Shown here: positions 1 to 9,210 of the stretch, in pieces
How positions within the stretch are numbered: position 1 is the first letter of the stretch
Layout: the number at the start of each line of letters is the position of its first letter
Assembly: GCA_019351975.1 (NCBI GenBank)
Contig: JABBOG010000017.1
Coordinates: 28,096 to 63,997, forward strand
DNA: 35,902 bases
Reading direction: 5' to 3'
Source: Acidobacteriota bacterium
GTDB lineage: Bacteria; Acidobacteriota; Terriglobia; Terriglobales; Acidobacteriaceae
Made by a program: the position numbers and the translations under genes
The notes under the pieces: model-generated
What the model was told of the DNA's origin: nothing
Seen by the model: the letters and a program-made list of their open reading frames with translations, nothing else
The model's database searches: none

Positions 1-27
1 CCCCCCCCCCCGCGCTATCATCACCTC

Positions 28-819
28 ATGAGCCTCCTCGCTGCGATTCGCGAAGACACGCAATCCGTGCTCGACCGCGACCCCGCCGCGACCTCGCGCC
101 TCATGGTACTGCTCTGCTACCCTGGCCTCCACGCAGTATGGTCGCACCGCATCAACCACTGGCTCTGGTGCCGTAACCTCAAGCTCATCGCACGCATCTC
201 CTCGCAGTTCACCCGCTTCTGGACCGGTATCGAGATCCACCCCGCCGCCCGCATCGGCCGCCGCCTCTTCATCGACCACGGCATGGGTGTCGTCATCGGC
301 GAAACCGCCATCCTCGGCGACGACATCACCCTCTACCAAGCCGTCACCCTCGGCGGCACCGGCAAATCCTGCGGCAAGCGCCACCCCACCCTCCGCAACG
401 GCGTCTTCGTCGGTAACAACGCCAACATCCTCGGCAACATCATCATCGGCGAAAACGCCCGCGTCGGCGCCGGCTCGGTCGTCCTCCGCGACGTCCCACC
501 CGACTCCACCGTCGTCGGCGTCCCCGCACATATCGTCTACGAGCGCGGCAAACGCGTCCTCATCACCGACCCCCACCAGATCAACGACCCACTCTCCGAC
601 GTCATCATCGCCCTCGCCGACCAGATCACAGCTCTCAAATCACGCCTCGATCTCCTCGAAACCGATCGGCTCGAAACCGATCTCCTCCAACCCCGCCCCA
701 CCACCTCTGCCACCCAGCAACCCACCCACGCCCTCACCGCCGAACGCGAAGAGAGCGCTCAATATCGCACCGAACAACTCGCCCGCTCCGAGTACGTCTC
801 CATGGGTGAGGGTATCTAG
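28..819 (+). CDS. cysE: Serine O-acetyltransferase
   Basis: Transfers acetyl from acetyl-CoA to L-serine, giving O-acetylserine for cysteine synthesis in the cytoplasm. The 263-residue product has an N-terminal helical part (about 1-65) followed by a left-handed beta-helix of hexapeptide repeats (about 70-170). The family signatures DHGMGVVIGETA and GKRHPTL contain the two histidines expected at the active site, and GVPAHIVYERG closes the helix. This is the short CysE/EpsC form lacking the long N-terminal domain of the E. coli enzyme. The last 85 or so residues form a charged, Thr/Pro/Gln-rich tail that is probably unstructured. The ATG at 28 starts a normal CysE N-terminus, but I see no clear Shine-Dalgarno. 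A 12-C run occupies the first bases of the window, and the promoter must lie to the left. A strong hairpin follows 100 bp after the stop. Confidence 0.93.
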   Translation: MSLLAAIREDTQSVLDRDPAATSRLMVLLCYPGLHAVWSHRINHWLWCRNLKLIARISSQFTRFWTGIEIHPAARIGRRLFIDHGMGVVIGETAILGDDITLYQAVTLGGTGKSCGKRHPTLRNGVFVGNNANILGNIIIGENARVGAGSVVLRDVPPDSTVVGVPAHIVYERGKRVLITDPHQINDPLSDVIIALADQITALKSRLDLLETDRLETDLLQPRPTTSATQQPTHALTAEREESAQYRTEQLARSEYVSMGEGI

Positions 820-921
820 CCTGGCTCGCCACTGCGCTCCGACACCACCGGAAACATCCCCAATCCCAACACCCCTTCTTCCTTGAGCGACACCAGACGC
901 ATCCACCGTGCCACAAATAGC

Positions 922-951
922 GATGCCCGCTCGCAACGGCGAGCGGGCATC
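922..951. terminator. Hairpin between convergent cysE and the exported-protein gene
   Basis: A perfect 13-bp inverted repeat, GATGCCCGCTCGC and its complement, is separated by AACG. It lies between the stops of two convergent genes, where a bidirectional terminator is expected. There is no long T-run on either side (CTCAAAAG on the plus side, GCTATTTG on the minus side), so efficient Rho-independent termination is inferred from stem strength and position only. Confidence 0.65.
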
Positions 952-979
952 TCAAAAGTGTTGCGGGGCCCCTAAACGC

Positions 980-1645
980 TTATTGCTGTAACGCACGCGG
1001 CGTTCTGGCAGCCGACACTTCCGCTGCCACGGTACGCGGAAGCACACTCGCTGGCAGGGGTGAAGGTGTCACATAATGCGCGTACTTATCCTTCGAAGCT
1101 GGCGCTGAAAGCGGCCAGGAATATGGCGCGCTCAACGTATTTCCAAAGCCCATCCGCGGATATCGTCCGGCTGCAACCGCAGTCGTGTCAAAGCGCACAT
1201 ACGCATCTGTCTTTGCCTTATCCCGAGCCAACAGGTTTCCATCGCTCGTCAACTCAAAGCTATGTCCACCTGCTGCAAAACTCAGTGTCTGGCCGTCAAA
1301 AGCGCCGCGTACTTTTTCCGCTCCAGGCATCGGAGCCAGCGAAAGAACTGCAGTTCCCGTTCCAGGAACAAAGAAATACATATACCCATCGCGCTGAATC
1401 TCATAGTTGAGCTGGACCTTTGCGACCATACCATCGATCGTCAAGACGCCATCGCGCACTTGTGCCGTAATCAGTTTTGCAGGTACTTCATCGCGCATTG
1501 CTGCGCTCATGTTTGCTGTTGTGGTGCCCGGTTGGGCTGTTGTTGATGAGGCCGCTAGCATTCGCTGCGCCTGGCTTGTTCCAGCCATGCATACGATTGC
1601 CGCAACCGCCAACACTGAAGAATTCCTGGGAGAAAAGTGATACAT
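980..1645 (-). CDS. Small exported protein of unknown function
   Basis: Product of 221 residues. The N-terminus has a short basic segment, a hydrophobic stretch (VLAVAAIVCMAGTS) and AQA-like residues near 25-27, a good Sec signal peptide with signal peptidase I cleavage after SQAQ/AQ. The mature part is rich in Ala, Ser and Thr, with no motif I recognise. Residues 55-140 alternate hydrophobic and polar residues (LTIDGMVAKVQLNYEI, YMYFFVPGTG), suggesting beta structure. The start at 1645 is well supported: GGAGG lies 9 bp upstream on the minus strand (plus coordinates 1655-1659). It is probably monocistronic, since it faces cysE at its 3' end and has 283 bp of noncoding DNA upstream. I cannot assign a function. 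It may be a lineage-specific periplasmic or surface protein. Confidence 0.75.
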   Translation of the reverse strand: MYHFSPRNSSVLAVAAIVCMAGTSQAQRMLAASSTTAQPGTTTANMSAAMRDEVPAKLITAQVRDGVLTIDGMVAKVQLNYEIQRDGYMYFFVPGTGTAVLSLAPMPGAEKVRGAFDGQTLSFAAGGHSFELTSDGNLLARDKAKTDAYVRFDTTAVAAGRYPRMGFGNTLSAPYSWPLSAPASKDKYAHYVTPSPLPASVLPRTVAAEVSAARTPRALQQ

Positions 1646-1928
1646 AAAAAGGTGCCTCCGAATCGATACCTCGTGGGATATCGATCTACATGTATTTCAC
1701 TACGTAGTAGCAGGCCCGGGAAGAGAAAACTGCAAGAACAGCAAACATCTTTGGTAATACCCCAGCCCTCCCATCGGTTTGAACCGTGTTTGGGTCTGGT
1801 TACATCAAGCCCGTGATTATCGATAGATTCTCGTAAAAACCAGAGCTTCAATACAAAAGTGGTGACAGGAAATCAGACGGTAGACGCCTAAAAGAGGTTG
1901 TCCGAAATGGTTACAAAAAACGTCGCCT
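1646..1928. other. Noncoding leader/promoter region with ATCGAT and palindromes
   Basis: No gene is supported here. The stretch should hold the promoter of the exported-protein gene that reads leftward. It contains three ATCGAT hexamers (1662-1667, 1680-1685, 1819-1824), the last within the palindrome TATCGATA, and a separate 10-bp perfect palindrome ACTACGTAGT at 1699-1708. These could be operator sites, but I cannot link them to a regulator. Confidence 0.4.
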
Positions 1929-2966
1929 TTAGCCGATATCTTTAATCTGCATGGCAACACGAGTTCCAAGCAGATTGATCGCGCGCAGCATCGCCGTATG
2001 CGGTAGCGGTCCCCCGCTCATCATCAACGTGACTCGCGACACTCCTCCCAACGCTTCACTCACCCGCCGCATCTTCGCCGCCACTGTACCCGCATCTCCC
2101 ACAAAGAACGCACCCAACTCACCACATTGCGCGTCAAACGCCGCACGTGTCGGTGGTGGCCATCCACGCTCTTTGCCGATCCGCGCAAACGTCGTCGCAT
2201 ACGCGGGCCACAACGTCTCCGCAGCCTCTTGTGTCGTCTCTGCCACGAAACCGATTGCATGTACCGCCACATCCAGCGCCTCCGCTGCATGTCCAGCGCG
2301 TCGTCCCGCCTCGCGATACAAGTCCACCAGCGGCCGGAACCGCTGCGGCTCGCCGCCGATAACCGCCACCGTCAACGGCAACCCCAGCGTCCCCGCACGC
2401 ACAAACGACTGCGGCGTTCCTCCCACACCCAACCGTATCGGCAGCATCGCCTGCATCGGTCGCGGCCACACTCCTTGCCCCGTCAACGCCGAGCGATGCC
2501 GCCCCTTCCACGTCACACGCGTCTCCTCGCGCAATCGCAGCAATAGCTCCAGCTTCTCCGTAAACAGCTCATCATAATGCTGTGTGTCATAGCCAAACAG
2601 CTGATACGACTCAATGAATGAACCGCGCCCCACAATGATCTCCGCACGCCCTTGTGACACGAGATCCAGCGTCGCAAAATCCTGAAACACCCTCACCGGA
2701 TCATCCGAACTCAACACCGTCACAGCGCTCGTCAGGCGAATCCTCTTCGTCCGCGCCGCGGCCGCAGCCAGCAGCACCGCAGGTGATGATGCAATGTACT
2801 CCTCGCGATGATGCTCTCCAATGCCGTAAACATCCACGCCACTGCGGTCCGCGAGTTCAACCTCCTCAAGCAGTTCACGCACGCGCTCCCCTCCAGCCTC
2901 CGCCGCCGTGCGCCCCAACCCCACAACCGTCTCTACAAAGCTGTCAATGCCTACTTGCATAGCCAT
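1929..2966 (-). CDS. LLM-class (luciferase-like) flavin-dependent oxidoreductase
   Basis: Member of the bacterial luciferase-like monooxygenase family, which uses reduced flavin in a TIM barrel. The substrate is unknown. Family features visible are the early strand MQVGIDSF, the motif YGIGEHHREEY, AVTVLSSDDPVRVFQDFATLD, the phosphate-binding region SQGRAEIIVGRGS and a C-terminal MMSGGPLPH segment. From 2966 the protein (MAMQVGIDSF...) has 345 residues, the usual size. The reading frame stays open to an earlier ATG at 3044, but the extra 26 residues are Arg-rich and match no family start, so I rejected that start. The gene is divergent from ychF, about 100 bp away. EHH is typical of the LLM subgroup annotated as flavin-dependent oxidoreductases of unknown substrate. 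Confidence 0.85.
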   Translation of the reverse strand: MAMQVGIDSFVETVVGLGRTAAEAGGERVRELLEEVELADRSGVDVYGIGEHHREEYIASSPAVLLAAAAARTKRIRLTSAVTVLSSDDPVRVFQDFATLDLVSQGRAEIIVGRGSFIESYQLFGYDTQHYDELFTEKLELLLRLREETRVTWKGRHRSALTGQGVWPRPMQAMLPIRLGVGGTPQSFVRAGTLGLPLTVAVIGGEPQRFRPLVDLYREAGRRAGHAAEALDVAVHAIGFVAETTQEAAETLWPAYATTFARIGKERGWPPPTRAAFDAQCGELGAFFVGDAGTVAAKMRRVSEALGGVSRVTLMMSGGPLPHTAMLRAINLLGTRVAMQIKDIG

Positions 2967-3070
2967 TCGATGACCCCGCATCACAACCCGACTCATCCGC
3001 GATCCTCGTCTCCTCCTGCAAAAGAGCGGCCGCCCATGTTCCAATAGACATGAAAAGGAACCTCTGAATT

Positions 3071-4171
3071 ATGCCTCTGAACTGCGGAATCGTAGGTCTG
3101 CCCAACGTCGGCAAGTCCACCATCTTCAACGCGCTCACCGCTTCCAAAGCCGCTGCCGCGAACTATCCCTTCTGCACCATCGACCCCAACGTCGGCATCG
3201 TCCCCGTCCCTGATACGCGCATGGATCGCATCGTCACCATGGTCAAGCCAAACTCCGTCGTCCCCACCACCATGGAGTTCGTCGACATCGCCGGCATCGT
3301 CGAAGGCGCCAGCAAAGGTGAAGGTCTCGGCAACCAGTTCCTCTCCCACATCCGTCAAACCGACGCCATCCTGCACGTCGTCCGCTGCTTCTCCGATCCC
3401 GAAGTCATCCACGTCGCAGGCGGCGTGAACCCGCTCCACGACATCGACATCATCAACACCGAGCTCCTCCTCGCCGATCTCGACACCGTCGAGAAACGCC
3501 GCACCAAGGCCGAAAAAGCAGCCAAGAGCAACTCCGCTACCGCCGCGCAAAAGGCTGAGCTCTCCACCATCCTCAAGCTCCTTGAAGTCCTCAACGCAGG
3601 CAAACCCGCTCGCACCGCCGATCTCACCGACGACGAGAAGCCCATTGCACGCGATCTCTTCCTCATCACCATGAAGCCTCAGCTTTATGTCGCGAACGTG
3701 GATGAAGACGGCATCGCAAGCGGCAACGCTTTCACCGCGCAGGTGGAGCAGCGTGCTGCGCAGGAGCACAGCGAGGTAGTTCGCATCTGCGGCGCGATGG
3801 AGGCCGACATCGCGCAGCTTGAGCCCTCCGAGCGCGCTGAGTTTCTCGAGGCTGCGGGCCTTCAAGAGCCTGGCCTCAACCGCCTCATCCACGCTGCCTA
3901 CCGCCTCCTCGGCCTGATCACCTACTTCACCTCTGGCGTACAGGAGGTCCGTGCCTGGACCATCAAACGCGGCACCAAAGCACCCGGCGCAGCAGGCGTC
4001 ATCCACTCCGACTTCGAGCGCGGCTTCATCAAAGCCGACTGCTACGCCTGCGAAGACCTCTTCCGCCTCGGTAGCGAACAAGCCGTCAAAGAAGCAGGTC
4101 TCCTCCGCTCCGAAGGCAAAGAGTACATCGTCAAAGACGGCGACATCCTCTTCTTCAAGTTCAATGTCTAA
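3071..4171 (+). CDS. ychF: Redox-responsive ATPase/GTPase YchF (Obg family)
   Basis: YchF is a universally conserved P-loop NTPase that binds ribosomes and prefers ATP. It acts in the cytoplasm and is linked to translation and oxidative stress response. The 366-residue product has the G1 loop [14 protein letters not shown] near residue 10, a switch/G3 segment [20 protein letters not shown] near 75-95, a helical insertion around 130-190 and the C-terminal TGS-like domain ending in [10 protein letters not shown]. The length matches the family (about 363-366). The start is supported by AAGGAA at 3055-3060, about 10 bp before the ATG. The gene is divergent from the LLM oxidoreductase and is followed 56 bp later by a frameshifted efflux permease with no evident functional link. 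Confidence 0.96.
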   Translation: MPLNCGIVGLPNVGKSTIFNALTASKAAAANYPFCTIDPNVGIVPVPDTRMDRIVTMVKPNSVVPTTMEFVDIAGIVEGASKGEGLGNQFLSHIRQTDAILHVVRCFSDPEVIHVAGGVNPLHDIDIINTELLLADLDTVEKRRTKAEKAAKSNSATAAQKAELSTILKLLEVLNAGKPARTADLTDDEKPIARDLFLITMKPQLYVANVDEDGIASGNAFTAQVEQRAAQEHSEVVRICGAMEADIAQLEPSERAEFLEAAGLQEPGLNRLIHAAYRLLGLITYFTSGVQEVRAWTIKRGTKAPGAAGVIHSDFERGFIKADCYACEDLFRLGSEQAVKEAGLLRSEGKEYIVKDGDILFFKFNV

Positions 4172-4227
4172 CGAATCACCTAGTGCATCTAAACCACCCG
4201 AAGTGACTTTCTGACTGCAGTGAGCCT

Positions 4228-5824
4228 ATGGCAGACACCGATATAGACCACAAGCAATGGAAGCCAAGCGTCAACCCGTGGCTCATCGCGGCCACGGTCG
4301 CTCTCGCGGCGTTCATGGAGGTGCTCGACACCTCCATCGCCAACGTCGCCCTTCCCCACAATCGCTGGCGACCTCGGCGCCAGCACCGACCAGGGCACCT
4401 GGGTCCTCACCAGCTATCTCGTCTCCAACGCCATCGTCCTGCCCGCCGGCGCATGGGCCTCCAGCGTCATCGGTCGCCGCAACTTCTTCATGTCCTGCAT
4501 CGCGCTCTTCACCATCGCGAGCTTCCTCTGCGGCATCTCGCCTTCACTGCCCATCCTGCTTATCGCACGCGTCATTCAAGGCGCGGGTGGCGGCGGTCTG
4601 CAACCCATGGCGCAAGCCATCATGGCAGACTCCTTCGACGAAAAGCATCGCGGCCAGGCATTCGCACTCTACGGTCTCGTCGCCGTTCTCGCTCCCTCCA
4701 TCGGCCCCACCCTCGGCGGCTGGATCACCGACAACTACTCCTGGCGCTGGATCTTCTACATCAACATCCCCGTCGGCATCCTTGCCCTCGTGCTCGTCTC
4801 TCGCCTCGTCGAAGACCCACCCTGGATCAAGACCGACATCGCCAATCTCCGCAATCTCGATTACATCGGTCTCGGCTTCCTCACCCTCGCCATGGCCGGT
4901 ATGCAGATCTTCCTCGACAAAGGTGAGCAGGACGCATGGTTCGCTTCGAACTTCATCCGCTTCTTCGCCACCATGTTCGCCGTCGGCATGGTCGGCCTCA
5001 TCGCATGGGAGTGGAGCCGAAAAAATCCCATCATGAATCTGAAGCTCTTCAAGTACAAGAACTTCGCCATCTGCTGCCTGCTCATGCTTCTCGTCGGAGG
5101 CGTGCTCAACGCCGCAACCGTGCTCCAGCCGCAGTTCATGCAGGCCCTTCTCGGCTACACCGCGCTCAAGGCCGGCGAAGCCCTCACCGGCGGCGGCATC
5201 GCCCTGCTCATCGTCATGCCGCTCGCCGGATTCGCCACGGGAAAATTCGCCGCTCGCAACCTCGTCGTTATCGGCTTCGCCTTCTTCGCCTTCAGCTTTT
5301 ACTACACCTCCACGCACACCACGCTCAGCCTCTCCTTCGGCGAAAACACCTTCCTCCGCATCCTGCAGATGGTGCCCATTCCCTTCTGCTTCATCGCCAT
5401 CACCAACGCTGCCTACGTCGGCCTCCCGCGCGAAGCCTCCAACCAGGTCTCCGGCATCATCAACTTCGTCCGCAACGTCGGCGGCAGCATCCTCATCTCG
5501 CTCACCGGGGCCTTGGTCACCGATCGCACCCTCCTCCACGAATCACGCCTACAGAACAGCATGCAGCCCGGCAACATCGCCTACACCAGCCAACTTAACG
5601 GTCTCACCGGCGCCTTCATGAGCATGACCGGCAATCAGCACGGAGCACACACCCGTGCCCTGGCGTCGATCTATCAGCAACTCAACGAGCAGGCCAGCGT
5701 CCTCGCCTATGCAGACATCTACCGCGTCCTCAGCTGGGTCTCACTCCTTCTCATCGGCTTCGGCCTGCTGCTCAGCAAAAACAAACCCGGAGAAGGCGCA
5801 CCCGCCGGCGAAGCCGTTCATTAA
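4228..5824 (+). pseudogene. DHA2-family multidrug efflux permease (EmrB-like), broken by a +1 frameshift
   Basis: Major facilitator of the 14-TM drug:H+ antiporter 2 family, normally an inner-membrane pump working with an EmrA-type adaptor. The first frame encodes MADTDIDHK... to AAFMEVLDTSIANVALPH, the hallmark DHA2 start. The homology then continues one frame over as IAGDLGASTDQGTWVLTSYL and onward to 5824. The switch is at 4360-4361, where an extra A turns CAC-ATC-GCT into CAC-AAT-CGC. Without it the protein would be about 531 residues, normal for EmrB. The out-of-frame reading hits a stop near 4926. A shorter product could restart at the ATG at 4490, but it would lack TM1 and TM2 and has no ribosome site. 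No EmrA or TolC gene is nearby. I cannot distinguish a true mutation from a sequencing or assembly error. There is no slippery heptamer to suggest programmed frameshifting. Confidence 0.88.
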
Positions 5825-5859
5825 CCTTCTGAGCCTGCAGTCCATAGCAAAACCAACCT

Positions 5860-5916
5860 GTCCTCCTGAGCGTAGTTTGGCGCAGCTCCTCGCTCCAAAC
5901 GCAGTCGAAGGACCCC
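5860..5916 (+). repeat. Miniature palindromic repeat, family A (GTCCT...GACCCC)
   Basis: Copy of the hairpin repeat also found at 34036-34088 and, in variant form, at 32711-32765. It begins GTCCTCCTGAGCG, has inverted arms GTTTGG (5875-5880) and CCAAAC (5895-5900), and ends GCAGTCGAAGGACCCC. It lies 35 bp downstream of the efflux permease in a noncoding gap. The arm sequence differs from the 34036 copy while still pairing. Confidence 0.7.
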
Positions 5917-6015
5917 GAAGAATCTCACCCCGCGCAAGCCCTCTGACCCTTTCTGCTACATAGACTCAACAAGCTTCAAAATCAGAACGTCACTAACACG
6001 AAGCAGACGTCTCTG

Positions 6016-6041
6016 TTTGCCATCCCCACAGGGAATCTGCG
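6016..6041 (+). repeat. Miniature palindromic repeat, short form
   Basis: This 26-bp sequence (6016-6041) matches 32869-32894 at 22 of 26 positions. The core is CATCCCCACAGGGAATCTGC; in the other copy the arms are ATTCCC/GGGAAT around GAA. It lies between the efflux permease and the convergent sulfatase-fold gene and might also help end transcription. Confidence 0.6.
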
Positions 6042-6077
6042 TTTACTCACCTCTACCCAACGCCCGGCCACCTTGAC

Positions 6078-7736
6078 TCACTTTGCCCACGCCGCAAGCT
6101 GTTGAGGCGTCCTGATCTCTTCCTTCAACAACTCATCGAACATCGCACGAGTCTTCAGTGCACTGAATGCTCCCGCTATCTCCGCTCCATTCTCTTCGTG
6201 CGGCAGTTTCACGATGTACGCCGGTCGGTCGTCGAACGTGCCTCCATGGCTGGCCCGCTGTTCCTCTGGTGTCCATCCGCTGGAGTTTTGCCACAACAAC
6301 CTTGTACGCCACGAGTGGTCCCCCATGATGACAACCGTCGAACCATCCCACTGCCCACTTCGCTCCAGCATCGCGCGCACATGTGCCAGATAGCGATCTG
6401 CCAGGGCCAGGTTATCGATATAGTCCCCCCGCGCCTCAAGATGCCCCGTCTTACGATCATAGATTCCGTCCGGATGAGGTATCGGCATGTGCAGCAGCAC
6501 AAAGTTCAGCGACTTGTCTTGCAGCATCGCATCTCCTGCAGCAACGATGTCCGTATAGTCATCAAGATGCCGTTGCGCACCTTCGATGTCCGTATTCCGA
6601 AACGGCGCCATCATGTTCGCGATCAGAGAGTTGCGCGCGCTCATATGATTCGGCATCGGAGACGTAAAGTTCCACACGCAGCTATCTAAAACCCCTGCGA
6701 GAATCCAGCAATAAGGGTTGTACCAACCCACAACGCCGTTCCTGTACCCATCACGCAAAGCATCGCCGAAAACCGTATCGTGTGCTTCGAAGCTCTTCCA
6801 TCCATGTCCATGCGTAAGAAGCTGACCCGACGCGGTACTGCGTATGTGATCCATCGCCTCGCCACTGATCAACGACGGCATCACAACCTCCGTGCTGATC
6901 CCCGCCGGCACCACATGCGTGAACACCGTCGACTGCGCTGCCAGCCGATCAAACGCCGGAAGCTTCAATCCTTCCAGCCGGTCGCCATACACCTGCTGAT
7001 ACGAAAGCTCATCAAGCAGGATCCAGATCACCCGCGGCCGCGCCTCTCCAACCCGCGTCTCCACCGCACGATGGATCGCATCCTGCCCCAGCCCTCGCGC
7101 CTCATGCCAGAACCAGCATAGCTGCACCAGCATCACCAGCCCCGCAAACGCGATCCACCCCAGTGCCATCGCAATCCATGGCCGCACCACCACGAACCAC
7201 CCGCTCAGAACGCCTCTGCCAAACATCAGCAGCAGCAAAAGCATCAACAGCAAAACACCTAGGAAGCTGCGATTGAACCAGTACGGCAGCGTCAGTCCGC
7301 TGGCATACGCGATGTCCTTCACCACAACCGCTGGCAGCAGCACGACAAGCGTCACCCACCAATACAACTGCACCCGGCGGTCATGTTGCACAATAAACAA
7401 CAGGATTGCCTGAAGCATCCAGAACAGAACGAAATCCAGCAGCGCTGCCAGAAACAAGTTCCGCATCGGTCCGTTCCAGTGGTACACAATATTGTGCGAC
7501 GGATTGATCAGCGGCCCACTCACCCAAAACAGGCACAGCGTTGTAACGCCCAGGCCAACCACCACCGGTTCGCGCAACGCTCTCGCCAAACGAGCATACG
7601 ATCGTCTCGCTTGCGGTTCCGCTAAAACCGCGTCGTTCGTAGATTTGTCACACGTCACACCTACCTGCGCCAATTCCCTTGCCCTTCTTCGGAAATGCAA
7701 AGCGATCCGCCGATGCACCCGACGGATCCGAAACAA
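6078..7736 (-). CDS. Membrane-anchored sulfatase/phosphoethanolamine-transferase-like enzyme
   Basis: Alkaline-phosphatase-superfamily protein with an N-terminal membrane region. Hydrophobic segments occur near residues 55-72, 90-112, 125-145, 160-178 and 185-210. The extracytoplasmic catalytic domain (about 230-540) begins with RVIWILLDELSYQQVYG, where the Asp-Glu and following Ser/Tyr sit at the usual metal and nucleophile position. It includes TVVIMGDHSWRTR, the conserved GDH metal motif near the C-terminus. The substrate is unknown; lipid or glycan phosphotransfer or sulfate/phosphate ester hydrolysis are the family options. The start is unresolved: the longest frame opens with TTG at 7736. 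A TTG at 7673 with AGAAGG upstream and a GTG at 7658 are alternatives. The first 50 residues are Arg-rich and may not be translated. The gene is convergent with the efflux permease and divergent from ddl. Confidence 0.75.
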   Translation of the reverse strand: MFRIRRVHRRIALHFRRRARELAQVGVTCDKSTNDAVLAEPQARRSYARLARALREPVVVGLGVTTLCLFWVSGPLINPSHNIVYHWNGPMRNLFLAALLDFVLFWMLQAILLFIVQHDRRVQLYWWVTLVVLLPAVVVKDIAYASGLTLPYWFNRSFLGVLLLMLLLLLMFGRGVLSGWFVVVRPWIAMALGWIAFAGLVMLVQLCWFWHEARGLGQDAIHRAVETRVGEARPRVIWILLDELSYQQVYGDRLEGLKLPAFDRLAAQSTVFTHVVPAGISTEVVMPSLISGEAMDHIRSTASGQLLTHGHGWKSFEAHDTVFGDALRDGYRNGVVGWYNPYCWILAGVLDSCVWNFTSPMPNHMSARNSLIANMMAPFRNTDIEGAQRHLDDYTDIVAAGDAMLQDKSLNFVLLHMPIPHPDGIYDRKTGHLEARGDYIDNLALADRYLAHVRAMLERSGQWDGSTVVIMGDHSWRTRLLWQNSSGWTPEEQRASHGGTFDDRPAYIVKLPHEENGAEIAGAFSALKTRAMFDELLKEEIRTPQQLAAWAK

Positions 7737-8055
7737 ACATGGGAGAAAAAGCGCACCTGCATCCGCGTCTCGTGCGCAGCGGTAATTTCAGGCGAGCCAA
7801 TCGCAAGATGAAGCAAGTCGTATGTGGCCGGTCTCTCTCAATCGCCGACCCTTCTAACGTAGACCCGAAAACGTCAGAAAGTTTCTGTGTAGAAATACTG
7901 ACGCTCTCACACGCGTCCGAATCCATTCCAGCCTTGCCCGCGCAATCGCAGCCTGCCGTACCCAGCATGGTTCGCGCCACGCGGTTCCATGCCTTGCACA
8001 GCCATCGCCTGCATGACACTAAAAGCATTGGCGCATAAGGGGTCAAAGCAAATCT
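7737..8055. promoter_or_regulatory. Divergent intergenic region upstream of ddl with a stem-loop
   Basis: No convincing gene. The region separates the leftward sulfatase-like gene and ddl. At 7872-7903 there is a two-part hairpin: outer arms CGTCAG/CTGACG and inner arms TTTCT/AGAAA around GTGT, separated by small internal loops. It could be an operator or leader RNA structure; its function is not evident. An open frame spans part of the region but has no family resemblance and poor codon usage. Confidence 0.4.
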
Positions 8056-9189
8056 ATGGCGAAAAAGAAGCTGCGCGTTGGCATTTTGTTCGGTGGTAAA
8101 AGTGGCGAGCATGAGATCTCGCTCCGCTCCGCTCGCTCCATCCTCAAAGCCATCGACCGCAAGAAGTACGACGTGGTAGAGCTCGGCATCACCAAGCAGG
8201 GCCGCTGGCTCCAGCAGGATGCGGCTCAGGCGCTGCTCGAAGACCAGCCCTCACAGTCCACCACACCCACCAACCAGACAGGCCTCTCCATCATCTCCGC
8301 CGCCGCCGAGCCGTCCACCGGCTCCGGCCTCGATGTTGTCTTTCCAGTCCTTCACGGCACCTTCGGCGAAGACGGCACCATCCAGGGCCTCTTCGAGCTC
8401 GCCGACGTCGCCTACGTCGGCTCCGGCGTCCTCGGCTCCGCCGCCGGCATGGACAAGGACGCCATGAAGCGCATGTTCCTGGCCGCCGGCCTTCCCCTCA
8501 CGCCGCACGTCACGCTTCTCCGCAGCGAGTGGACCGCCGACCCGAAACGCTGCACCCGCACCATCGAAAAGGCTCTCACCTATCCGCTCTTCATCAAGCC
8601 CGCTAACCTCGGCAGCTCCGTCGGCATCAGCAAAGTCAAGTCGCGCAAAGACCTCGCCGCCGCAATGGACCTCGCCGCCGGCTTCGACCGCAAGATCGTC
8701 ATCGAGCAAGGCGTCGGCGGCCCCGGCGTCAAGCCGCGCGAACTCGAAGTCGCCGTACTCGGCAACGACAGTCCCGAGGCCAGCATCGTCGGCGAGATCG
8801 TTCCCGCCAAAGAGTTCTACGACTACGAGGCCAAGTACGAGCTCAACGGCGCCGACGAGAGCGTCAGCATCATCCCGGCCAAGCTCAGCGCAGCCGACGC
8901 GAAACGCATCCGCGCCATGGCCGTCGCCGCCTTCCGCGCCTGCGACTGTGCCGGCCTCGCCCGCGTCGACTTCCTCATGGCACCCACACCATCCGCGAAG
9001 GGCGGCAAAGCCCAGCCCGCGCAGATCGTCCTCAACGAGGTCAACACCATGCCCGGATTCACCTCCATCAGCATGTATCCCAAGCTCTGGGCAGCCACCG
9101 GCCTCACCTATCCCAAACTGATCGACCGCCTCATCGAACTCGCCCTCGAACGCCACAAGGAAAAGCAGCTAACCAGCTTCTCCCGTTAA
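8056..9189 (+). CDS. ddl: D-alanine--D-alanine ligase
   Basis: ATP-dependent cytoplasmic ligase that joins two D-alanines for the peptidoglycan stem peptide. ATP-grasp architecture is visible in the 377-residue product. The N-terminal VGILFGGKSGEHEISLRSA is the classic Ddl opening, with the EHE glutamate. FPVLHGTFGEDGTIQGL follows near 100, then a central lid with IKPANLGSSVGISK near 180, and the metal-binding C-terminus LNEVNTMPGFTSISMYPKLW. A Ser/Thr-rich insertion around residues 65-90 makes it slightly longer than the compact E. coli DdlB. Fused numbering to vancomycin-type ligases is not implied, because the omega-loop region has the normal Tyr/Glu pattern. ilvA starts 21 bp after the stop, so the two are probably co-transcribed despite unrelated pathways. 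Confidence 0.96.
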   Translation: MAKKKLRVGILFGGKSGEHEISLRSARSILKAIDRKKYDVVELGITKQGRWLQQDAAQALLEDQPSQSTTPTNQTGLSIISAAAEPSTGSGLDVVFPVLHGTFGEDGTIQGLFELADVAYVGSGVLGSAAGMDKDAMKRMFLAAGLPLTPHVTLLRSEWTADPKRCTRTIEKALTYPLFIKPANLGSSVGISKVKSRKDLAAAMDLAAGFDRKIVIEQGVGGPGVKPRELEVAVLGNDSPEASIVGEIVPAKEFYDYEAKYELNGADESVSIIPAKLSAADAKRIRAMAVAAFRACDCAGLARVDFLMAPTPSAKGGKAQPAQIVLNEVNTMPGFTSISMYPKLWAATGLTYPKLIDRLIELALERHKEKQLTSFSR

Positions 9190-9210
9190 CAAGGGATTAC
9201 GATAAGCAGC

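Noticed and set aside
1-12. Poly-C run at the window start
   Set aside because: It lies at the window edge, so its full extent and context are not visible; C-rich intergenic DNA is common here.
4490-5824. Efflux permease as an independent intact gene starting at 4490
   Set aside because: The conserved DHA2 sequence continues upstream in the same frame to 4361 and then into the neighbouring frame, so this is the 3' part of a frameshifted gene.
7679-8038. A 119-codon plus-strand frame before ddl
   Set aside because: It overlaps the 5' part of the sulfatase-like gene, has no ribosome site or family resemblance, and codon usage unlike its neighbours.
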